A stretch of 64,000 bases of DNA, taken from positions 372,001 to 436,000 of the forward strand of contig NZ_CAJNBJ010000017.1 of NCBI RefSeq assembly GCF_905220995.1, read 5' to 3'. Position numbers and translations under genes: made by a program. Numbering within the stretch: position 1 is the first letter of the stretch; each line of letters opens with the position of its first letter. This document shows positions 57,457 to 64,000 of this stretch, piece by piece. The notes under the pieces were generated by a model. That model did no database searches. It saw only the letters and a list, made by a program, of their open reading frames with translations, and was not told where the DNA came from. This stretch comes from Nitrospira defluvii. GTDB lineage: Bacteria > Nitrospirota > Nitrospiria > Nitrospirales > Nitrospiraceae.

Positions 57457-59684
57457 TGGAGCGCAGCCGCATCCTCCCCATGCTCACACCGTTCAATATC
57501 CGCGCAGCGCTCGACCGAGCCGCTCGTCACATCATCACGGTCGGTGGATTGGCGACCATCGTCAGCATTCTCGCCATCTTTTTCTTTTTGTTCCGTGAGG
57601 TCACGCCGCTCTTTTCACCGCCGAGCGCCAAGCTCAGCCAACGCCTCAGTGTGCCCGCCCTGCTCGAAGAACAGGGACCCGCGCAAATTGCCGTGGATGA
57701 ACATCGTGAAATTGCGCAAGTGTTCACCTCGCGCGCCGTTCAGTTCTTCGATTTGAAATCCGGGCAGCCCATTCCGATGGAGATGCCGCCGCAAATGGCG
57801 GGGCAGCAGATCACCGCGATGGCCTCGGGCGGCGGGACGGGGCAACGAGTTGCGGTGGGGACGGCCGACGGGTCGATGCTCTTGCTGAAGATCGGTATCA
57901 CGACGCAGTTCTCTGATCGCGGCGAGCGACAGAAGCATCCGTACATTCGAGCCGGCGTACCCATTCCTGTGACGACCAGTCCCATTGTCCGGCTGGCCTA
58001 TCGTACGACCGACCACGGGACGGTCTTTGCCCTGGCCTCCAAGGCCGGCCGGTTGCTGCTCGTGCGGCTCGCGGCGGACGATCCTTCCGGCGACCATCCC
58101 CTGATCACGGAACTGCCGCAGCCGGCCGGTGCGGTAACGGCGCTGGCCTTGGATTCGCTTCTGGAAAATCTCTACGTGGGCCTCTCCACCGGAGCGGTCG
58201 CGCACCTCGCGCTTTCAGAAACGGCCGCGCCCGAGCTGCGGGCCTCCTATCCTGTCGCTCCGCCTGCAACCGCCGTGACGTCACTCGGGTTGCTGAGCGG
58301 CGATCGCAGTCTCGTGATCATGACCGCGGACGGCGGGGTCTCGACCTGGGGCCTCGTCAGGCGCGCCGATGTGCCGGCCGGTTGGACGCTCAGCCGGATG
58401 CATGCGCTGCATGCTCACAAGGGGCCGGTCACGTCCTTCGCGCCCTCACAACGGATCAAAGGATTCCTGACCGGCGATTTGCAGGGCAATCTGTTCCTGC
58501 ACCATGCCACCTCCTCTCAGACCTTGCTCCGCCTGTCCACCGGCGAGTTTCCGATTCGGGCCGTGGCGTTCGCGCCAAAAGGCGACGGGTTTATGGCGCT
58601 CGATGGCGCCGGGCAGCTGTCGTTGTATGCATTGCAGAATCCCTATCCCGAAGTCACCCTGGGCACCCTCTTCGGGAAGGTCTGGTATGAAGGGTACGAT
58701 CAGCCCGCCCATGTCTGGCAGTCGTCCTCTGGATCGGACGACGTCGAGCCGAAACTCGGACTGCTCCCGCTCGCCTTCGGCACGTTGAAGGGAACGCTCT
58801 ATGCTCTCCTGCTCGCTGTGCCGATTGCGATCCTGGCGGCGATGTGCACCTCGCAGTTCATGCATCAGGACCTCCGCGCATCCGTGAAACCGACCATCGA
58901 AGTGATGGCGGCCCTGCCGACGGTGGTACTCGGGTTTCTGGCCGGGTTGTGGCTGGCTCCCCTCCTCGAACGGATGTTGCCGTCGGTCGTCGCTATGGTC
59001 CTGGTGGTGCCGACGTTGGTGGTGGTGGCCTCGCTCGGGTGGTCCCTCTGCCCTCCGGCCGTCACACGCTACCTGCCGCACGGCAAGGAAGCCTTGGTCT
59101 TGATCCCCGTCTTGGGCTTCGGGATCGGCGGCTGTCTCTGGGCCAACTCGTTCTTCGAAGACTGGTGGTTTGAGGGGAACATCAAGGTCTGGCTCTCGAC
59201 GCATATGGGTATTCAGTATGACCAGCGCAATGCGCTCGTGGTCGGGATTGTGATGGGGTTTGCGATCGTGCCGGTGATCTACAGCATTGCGGAGGAAGCG
59301 CTCTCCAATGTGCCTAAAAGTCAGATTGCCGGCTCGCTGGCCCTGGGAGCCACGCGCTGGCAAACCGTTCTGCATCTGGTGCTGCTCTCCGCCAGCCCGG
59401 GAATATTTTCCGCCGTCATGATCGGGTTCGGGCGCGCGATCGGAGAAACGATGATCGTGCTCATGGCGACAGGGAATACGCCGATCCTGGATTGGAGTTG
59501 GGCCAACGGCTTCCGGACCCTCTCGGCGAATATTGCCGTGGAAATCCCCGAAGCCCCGCATGGCGGCAGTCTCTATCGCGTGCTCTTCCTGGCGGCGTTG
59601 TTGCTGTTCGTCGTTACCTTTGTCGTGAATTCACTCGCGGAACTGGTTCGCCAGCGCCTCCGGGACAAATACACCCATGGTTGA
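57456..59684 (+). CDS. pstC: Phosphate ABC transporter permease PstC with large periplasmic insert
   Basis: The 742-residue permease has a first membrane helix at about 27-47 (GLATIVSILAIFFFLF), then a soluble insert of about 350 residues with blade-like repeats (VGTADGSMLLLKIG, GDLQGNLFLHHATSS, LDGAGQLSLYALQ) that look like a beta-propeller. The permease core begins near residue 440 (LPLAFGTLKGTLYALLLAVP) and contains the EAA-type loop SQIAGSLALGATRWQTVLHL near 622. Long PstC proteins with such an insert are known in proteobacteria. It overlaps pstA by 8 nt. Confidence 0.93.
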   Translation: MERSRILPMLTPFNIRAALDRAARHIITVGGLATIVSILAIFFFLFREVTPLFSPPSAKLSQRLSVPALLEEQGPAQIAVDEHREIAQVFTSRAVQFFDLKSGQPIPMEMPPQMAGQQITAMASGGGTGQRVAVGTADGSMLLLKIGITTQFSDRGERQKHPYIRAGVPIPVTTSPIVRLAYRTTDHGTVFALASKAGRLLLVRLAADDPSGDHPLITELPQPAGAVTALALDSLLENLYVGLSTGAVAHLALSETAAPELRASYPVAPPATAVTSLGLLSGDRSLVIMTADGGVSTWGLVRRADVPAGWTLSRMHALHAHKGPVTSFAPSQRIKGFLTGDLQGNLFLHHATSSQTLLRLSTGEFPIRAVAFAPKGDGFMALDGAGQLSLYALQNPYPEVTLGTLFGKVWYEGYDQPAHVWQSSSGSDDVEPKLGLLPLAFGTLKGTLYALLLAVPIAILAAMCTSQFMHQDLRASVKPTIEVMAALPTVVLGFLAGLWLAPLLERMLPSVVAMVLVVPTLVVVASLGWSLCPPAVTRYLPHGKEALVLIPVLGFGIGGCLWANSFFEDWWFEGNIKVWLSTHMGIQYDQRNALVVGIVMGFAIVPVIYSIAEEALSNVPKSQIAGSLALGATRWQTVLHLVLLSASPGIFSAVMIGFGRAIGETMIVLMATGNTPILDWSWANGFRTLSANIAVEIPEAPHGGSLYRVLFLAALLLFVVTFVVNSLAELVRQRLRDKYTHG

Positions 59685-61326
59685 ACCCTCGAAACTGATG
59701 AAGGATTTTTGGCGCGGTGGAGAGCTGTTCGTCTGGCTGACGGCATCCGGCGTGGCCCTGAGTCTGTTGATGGTCGCCGGCATGATGGTGTTGATCATGC
59801 TCAACGGGCTCGGCCAATTCTGGCCCGGCACGCTGCAGCAGCTGACGCTCAAGAGCCAGGAACAGGTCATCGGCCGTCTGGTAGGTGAAGAGGTCATTCC
59901 CGAATCCGGCGCTTCAGGGACGGGAGCAAGCCCGCTGCGCTTTCGATACCGAGTCGGGAACCGGGATCAGTTCGGGTCCGAGTACCGGTGGATCAACGAG
60001 GCCGACATTCAATCGATCGCCACCCCCGACGATCTGGCCGTTGTGGAGCGCCGAGAGTGGGGTCCGGCCTTTGGTCGCATCACGGTCGGCACGCAGGATG
60101 GTGCGGCAAAGACCGGCTCGGAGAGCACCTGGTCGACCGTCGTCACGTTGGTGGAACGGGCGAATCAGCTTCGTCGACGCATCGAGCATCTTGAGCGCGA
60201 TGAGATCGGGACCGTCAACCATCGTATCGAACAGGCCAGGCTGGCGCGTCAGGCCCTGGCCTTGAAGAAACAACAAGGGCCGGATGAGGCCGAGGAAGAC
60301 GGGCGCCTGGTCGAGCGGATCGCCCTACTCGAACGGGACTATGTCGCCAAAACGGAAGTTCTCGATCGCTTGCGCACGGAAGCCGGGCAGGAAGTGCTGG
60401 TCTTGACGCTCTCCAATAGCACGTCGGTACGGTTGTCGCTGGATCGAGTGTTGGCGGTGAGCCGGCCGAACGCGATGACGCTCTTGGAGAAGTCGTGGGC
60501 CTATGTGCAGAACCTTTGGCAGTTCGTGTCGGGGGAGCCGCGTGAGGCCAATACCGAAGGCGGGATCTTTCCGGCGATTTTCGGGACCGTCCTGATGGTG
60601 TTTCTCATGACGCTCGCGGTGATGCCGTTCGGCGTGATGGCGGCGGTATATCTGCGCGAGTATGCCACGCAGGGCCCGCTCGTGCGGCTGGTCCGCATCG
60701 CGGTGAACAACCTTGCCGGCGTGCCGTCCATCGTCTTCGGGGTGTTCGGTCTGGCATTTTTTGTCTATGCGCTCGGAGGGACGATCGATCAGTGGCTGTT
60801 CCCCGAGGCCCTGCCCAACCCCACCTTCGGCACCGGGGGGATTCTCTGGGCCTCGCTGACGCTGGCGTTGCTGACCGTTCCGGTCGTGATCGTCGCCACG
60901 GAGGAAGGGCTCTCCGCCGTCCCCCGAGATTTTCGCGAAGGGTCGGTGGGGCTCGGTGCCACAAAGTTCGAGACTATCCGGCACGTCATTCTCCCCTGCG
61001 CCCTGCCGGGCATTCTGACGGGCCTGATCCTCGCGATGGCCCGGGCGGCCGGAGAAGTGGCGCCGTTGATGCTCACGGGAGTCGTGAAGCTGGCCCCGGC
61101 GCTTCCCCTCGACGAGTACTTCCCCTATCTGCACCTCGATCGGAAGTTCATGCATCTGGGATTTCATATTTACGACGTCGGCTTTCAATCGCCTAACGTC
61201 GAGGCGGCCAAACCCATGGTCTATATGACCACGTTGATCCTGATCCTCGTCGTGGTGTTGCTGAATCTGGCGGCGGTGATGTTGCGCAATCGCCTGCGGC
61301 GACGCTTTGCGACGTCGGCAGTGTAA
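59677..61326 (+). CDS. pstA: Phosphate ABC transporter permease PstA with coiled-coil insert
   Basis: The 549-residue permease has its first helix near 20-48 (GVALSLLMVAGMMVLIMLNG), then a soluble insert of about 220 residues, part of which is a coiled coil (NQLRRRIEHLERDEIGTVNH, RLVERIALLERDYVAKTEVL). The core starts near 285 (GIFPAIFGTVLMVFLMTLAV) and has the EAA-type loop DFREGSVGLGATKFETIRHV near 420. The insert mirrors the propeller in PstC, so the two periplasmic parts may meet. It is followed 18 nt later by pstB. Confidence 0.93.
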   Translation: MVEPSKLMKDFWRGGELFVWLTASGVALSLLMVAGMMVLIMLNGLGQFWPGTLQQLTLKSQEQVIGRLVGEEVIPESGASGTGASPLRFRYRVGNRDQFGSEYRWINEADIQSIATPDDLAVVERREWGPAFGRITVGTQDGAAKTGSESTWSTVVTLVERANQLRRRIEHLERDEIGTVNHRIEQARLARQALALKKQQGPDEAEEDGRLVERIALLERDYVAKTEVLDRLRTEAGQEVLVLTLSNSTSVRLSLDRVLAVSRPNAMTLLEKSWAYVQNLWQFVSGEPREANTEGGIFPAIFGTVLMVFLMTLAVMPFGVMAAVYLREYATQGPLVRLVRIAVNNLAGVPSIVFGVFGLAFFVYALGGTIDQWLFPEALPNPTFGTGGILWASLTLALLTVPVVIVATEEGLSAVPRDFREGSVGLGATKFETIRHVILPCALPGILTGLILAMARAAGEVAPLMLTGVVKLAPALPLDEYFPYLHLDRKFMHLGFHIYDVGFQSPNVEAAKPMVYMTTLILILVVVLLNLAAVMLRNRLRRRFATSAV

Positions 61327-61344
61327 TCGGAGAGAGGAGTGTTC

Positions 61345-62208
61345 ATGGATGTTCAACCCGGCAAAATGGTCGCGACGGCGCCGATGGTGACGGTCCGCCC
61401 GCCGACGGGGCAATTGCGGCCGGCCCGGCCACAGGCAGGACTGGCCTCTTCCGTGAGCGCCAAGATCTCGGTCCGCGAACTGGATTTCTATTACGGACAT
61501 CGACAGTCGCTGTTTCGCGTGGGATTGACCATCCGGAGTCATTCCGTGACGGCGTTCATCGGTCCCTCGGGATGCGGGAAGTCCACTCTGCTGCGCTGTT
61601 TGAATCGCATGAACGATCTGGTGGAGGGCGCGCGGCACACGGGTCGGGTCGAGTTGGACGGCCTCGATATCTACGATCCGTCGATCAACGTGACCGATCT
61701 TCGGAAACGTGTGGGGATGGTCTTTCAAAAGTCGAATCCGTTCCCCAAATCCATCTACGACAATGTCGCCTATGGCCCGCGGTTGCACGGCACCAAAGAC
61801 AAACGGTCGCTGGATGAACTGGTGCAGCATAGTTTGCAGGGCGCGGGGTTGTGGGATGAAGTGAAGGATCGGCTGCAACAGAGCGCGCTGGGCCTCTCGG
61901 GCGGGCAGCAGCAACGGCTGTGTATCGCCCGCGCGCTGGCGGTGCGGCCGGAAGTCATCCTGATGGACGAACCCTGTTCGGCGCTGGATCCCATCGCCAC
62001 CGGGAAAATCGAAGAGTTGATCTATACCTTGAAGAATACGTATACGGTCGCGATCGTCACGCACAATATGCAACAGGCGGCGCGGGTCTCCGATCAGTGC
62101 GGGTTTTTCCTCATGGGCGAACTGGTCGAATTCGGCGATACCAAAACTATTTTCACCACGCCGCGGGATAAGCGCACGGAAGATTACATCACCGGCCGAT
62201 TCGGGTAA
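61345..62208 (+). CDS. pstB: Phosphate ABC transporter ATP-binding protein
   Basis: The 287-residue ATPase has Walker [10 protein letters not shown] at 73-81, a PstB-specific [20 protein letters not shown] segment, signature LSGGQQQR and Walker [14 protein letters not shown]. The first 40 residues are a Pro/Ala-rich leader absent from most PstB. Start ATG 61345 has GGAG 6 nt upstream; GTG 61339 is the alternative. Energises PstC/PstA. Confidence 0.96.
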   Translation: MDVQPGKMVATAPMVTVRPPTGQLRPARPQAGLASSVSAKISVRELDFYYGHRQSLFRVGLTIRSHSVTAFIGPSGCGKSTLLRCLNRMNDLVEGARHTGRVELDGLDIYDPSINVTDLRKRVGMVFQKSNPFPKSIYDNVAYGPRLHGTKDKRSLDELVQHSLQGAGLWDEVKDRLQQSALGLSGGQQQRLCIARALAVRPEVILMDEPCSALDPIATGKIEELIYTLKNTYTVAIVTHNMQQAARVSDQCGFFLMGELVEFGDTKTIFTTPRDKRTEDYITGRFG

Positions 62209-62228
62209 ATCGTGGAGGCCACCGGACC

Positions 62229-62897
62229 ATGCAACGACATTTCGACCAAGACCTCGCGCATCTGAAACAGCAACTGCTCCGCATGGGCGGCCTCGTGGAA
62301 TCGCAAATTCAACAGGCGCTCCAGGCCCTGGTGGACCGGGACTCCGACCTGGCCGTCGATGTGATCAAGCAGGATCACGACGTGAATGCGTTGGATGTCG
62401 AGATCGACGAGTTGTGCATCCAACTGTTGGCGCTGCAGCAGCCCACGGCGCGCGATCTTCGATTCGTGACCACGGGTATGAAGATTTCTTCCGAGCTGGA
62501 GCGCATGGGCGACCTGGCCGACAATATCGCCCAGCGGGCGTTGGAGCTGAATGTCGAGCCGCAACTGAAGCCCTACATCGATATCCCGCGCATGGCGAAC
62601 TGGACGATGCGGATGGTCAAGGAATGTCTGGATGCCTTCGTCAATTCCGATCCGGTGCTGGCCAGAAAGGTCTGCACGGACGACGATTTCGTCGATGACG
62701 TGAACGAACAGTTGTTTCGAGAACTCCTCTCCTTTATGCTGGAAGACACTCGAACCATCACCCGCGCGATCCGTCTCACCTTCGTCGCGAAGTCGCTGGA
62801 ACGCATTGCCGATCACGCGACCAACATCGCCGAACTGGTGGTCTACATGGTCGAGGGAAAAAACATCCGTCACGTGGCCCCTTCCGCGAGCTACTAG
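62229..62897 (+). CDS. phoU: Phosphate transport and signalling regulator PhoU
   Basis: The 222-residue protein consists of two three-helix PhoU repeats. MQRHFDQDLAHLKQQLLRMG and VIKQDHDVNALDVEIDELC open the first; LEDTRTITRAIRLTFVAKS and LERIADHATNIAELVVYMVE close the second, with the E/D-x3-D metal-binding patterns (LERMGDLADNIA and LERIADHATNIA) in place. PhoU links Pst activity to PhoR and restrains uptake. Its TAG is followed without gap by the next start. Confidence 0.96.
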   Translation: MQRHFDQDLAHLKQQLLRMGGLVESQIQQALQALVDRDSDLAVDVIKQDHDVNALDVEIDELCIQLLALQQPTARDLRFVTTGMKISSELERMGDLADNIAQRALELNVEPQLKPYIDIPRMANWTMRMVKECLDAFVNSDPVLARKVCTDDDFVDDVNEQLFRELLSFMLEDTRTITRAIRLTFVAKSLERIADHATNIAELVVYMVEGKNIRHVAPSASY

Positions 62898-64000
62898 ATG
62901 CCCAAACTGGCCGTCCTCGATATCGGCACCAACTCCATCCATATGGTCTTAGCGGAGGTCCAGCCGGACTACTCCTATAAGATTCTCGATCGGTTCAAAG
63001 ACATGACGAGATTGGGCGACGGCGTCTTCACCTCGCGGCGCTTGTCCGATCAGGCCATGATGCGAGGCCTGGAGGTGATCCGCACGCTCGTCAACCTGGC
63101 TCGCAACAAGGGGTACGAACAGATCGAAGCGGTGGCGACCAGCGCGGTGCGCGAGGCGCGCAACGGCGGCGAGTTCCTCGATCATGTGGCGCAACAAACC
63201 GGCCTGGTCGTGCGCGTCATTACCGGCGCGGAAGAAGCCCGGCTGATTTTTCTCGGCGTGCAGAACAGTGTCGCCCTCCCCGAAAAGCCGACGTTGGTCA
63301 TCGATATCGGGGGCGGATCGGTCGAAGTCATCGTCGGCGATCGGGAAACGGTCTTTCAGGCGAGGAGCCTCAAGCTGGGCGCGATCCGGCTGAAGGACCT
63401 CTATTTGACGAAGACGCCTCCCTCGAAGGGCATGCTCCGGGAGTTGGAGGAGGCCGTCACCGCTCAATTGAAGACAGGATTGGGCCCGTACAAAACCAAA
63501 CGCGTCGAACAGATCATCGCGACCTCGGGCATGGCCGGCAATCTGGCCGAAGTCATCCATCTGCAGCGCACCGGACGCCCGCTGCCCCAGCTCAATCTCG
63601 CCCACGTGACCGAGAAAGAAATTGCGGCGATGGAAAAGCGCCTGGCCGGCGCCACACTGAAAACCCGGCTGGCCATTCCCGGCTTGGATCCCAAACGTGT
63701 GGATACGTTGCTGCCCGCGACGATCGTGTTCCGGATTCTGCTCGAATTACTCGAGAAGTCGGAGTTGACGATTTGCGACAAGGCGATCCGGGAAGGGATT
63801 ATTTACGACTTCATCCAACGGCATCACGAAAGCATCAAGGCCGAGCGGGACATTCCCGATGTGCGTAAACGAAACATCCTCGCGCTGGCGCATCGGTGCC
63901 ATGTCTCCGAAACCCATGCCCTGCATGTGGCGGGATTGGCGCTACAGCTCTTCGATCAGACCAAGCCGCTGCACGGCTTCGGGCCGCGCGAACGGGAATG
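62898..64000 (+). CDS. ppx: Ppx/GppA family exopolyphosphatase (partial, C-terminus outside window)
   Basis: The frame from ATG 62898, directly after phoU, stays open to the window edge (367 codons). MPKLAVLDIGTNSIHMVLAE is the ASKHA N-terminus of Ppx/GppA. EAVATSAVREARNGGEFLDH, ITGAEEARLIFLGV and LVIDIGGGSVEVIVGDR follow as in the family. After about residue 300 an HD-like domain begins (RKRNILALAHRCHVSETHAL). It cleaves polyphosphate and/or pppGpp; the position in the pst operon supports polyphosphate metabolism. The remaining C-terminus is not visible. Confidence 0.93.
   Translation, partial: MPKLAVLDIGTNSIHMVLAEVQPDYSYKILDRFKDMTRLGDGVFTSRRLSDQAMMRGLEVIRTLVNLARNKGYEQIEAVATSAVREARNGGEFLDHVAQQTGLVVRVITGAEEARLIFLGVQNSVALPEKPTLVIDIGGGSVEVIVGDRETVFQARSLKLGAIRLKDLYLTKTPPSKGMLRELEEAVTAQLKTGLGPYKTKRVEQIIATSGMAGNLAEVIHLQRTGRPLPQLNLAHVTEKEIAAMEKRLAGATLKTRLAIPGLDPKRVDTLLPATIVFRILLELLEKSELTICDKAIREGIIYDFIQRHHESIKAERDIPDVRKRNILALAHRCHVSETHALHVAGLALQLFDQTKPLHGFGPRERE

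Noticed and set aside
60325-62073. 582-codon open frame antisense to pstA and pstB
   Set aside because: pstA and pstB are certain; the antisense frame is His/Arg/Gln-rich and has no motif.
1-64000. tRNA, rRNA, insertion sequences, phage genes or a restriction/defence system
   Set aside because: Reading all gaps and genes showed no T-arm/anticodon patterns, no transposase or integrase motifs and no defence-type proteins.

Overview
The window is a GC-rich, gene-dense bacterial chromosome segment. The gene content (two-subunit acetyl-CoA carboxylase genes accB and accC, an Mrp-type Fe-S carrier ATPase, class II fumarase, citrate synthase, malic enzyme with an ACT domain, a Pal lipoprotein and an OprO/P-like porin) points to a Gram-negative bacterium. 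The dispersed intergenic elements with CAGGATGC / GCATCCTG ends look like those I associate with Nitrospira. Nitrospirota, probably Nitrospira, is my best guess; it is an inference from style and content, not a marker-gene result. I saw no rRNA, tRNA, CRISPR, prophage or insertion sequence.

Layout. 1-3440 (minus): an orphan GlmL/MutL-like ATPase with a partner protein cut by the window edge and a small protein. 3541-7149 (minus): three small unknown proteins, a Rieske ferredoxin, Mrp and a fatty acid desaturase. 7368-10346 (plus): bifunctional PutA, overlapping tail-to-tail with an exported protein gene. 11257-12950 (plus): an SDR reductase and bioD. 12901-24355 (minus): one long housekeeping block with many overlapping ends, in transcription order tsaD, hflX, nth, yicC, gmk, rpoZ, coaBC, TPR protein, aroQ, efp, accB, accC, thiE. 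24586-27015: clpC, with a clear promoter and terminator, divergent from nadK. 28192-33302: a ferredoxin-NADP reductase-like flavoprotein, fumC, hsp20, a 29-residue membrane protein and gltA. 33519-40233: small exported proteins, an ArsC-like protein, RNase D, a J-domain protein, a predicted Na+/H+ antiporter and malic enzyme.

40487-45796 (plus): a tiny exported Lys/His repeat protein with its own promoter and terminator, a 1230-residue fusion of a DUF255 thioredoxin/glycosidase-like protein with an aldo-keto reductase, pal, and a CBS-domain protein.

46027-64000 is a phosphate-acquisition island: a winged-helix regulator with a degenerate receiver, an OprP-like porin, a lipoprotein, an orphan pstS, a 39-residue membrane protein, psiE, a small winged-helix-like protein, a pyruvate-kinase-like protein, a TSUP transporter, a canonical OmpR-type response regulator, and pstS-pstC-pstA-pstB-phoU-ppx/gppA (the last cut by the window edge). 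Upstream of five transcription units I see sets of TTAAC-like heptamers spaced exactly 11 bp apart. They resemble PhoB/PhoP boxes and would tie the island into one regulon. No sensor kinase is visible in the window.

The strongest candidates for something new are the putative Pho-box regulon with its atypical regulator and small membrane proteins, the DUF255-AKR fusion beside the repeat peptide, the orphan GlmL module, and the intergenic repeat family whose ends covary and which starts directly at stop codons.
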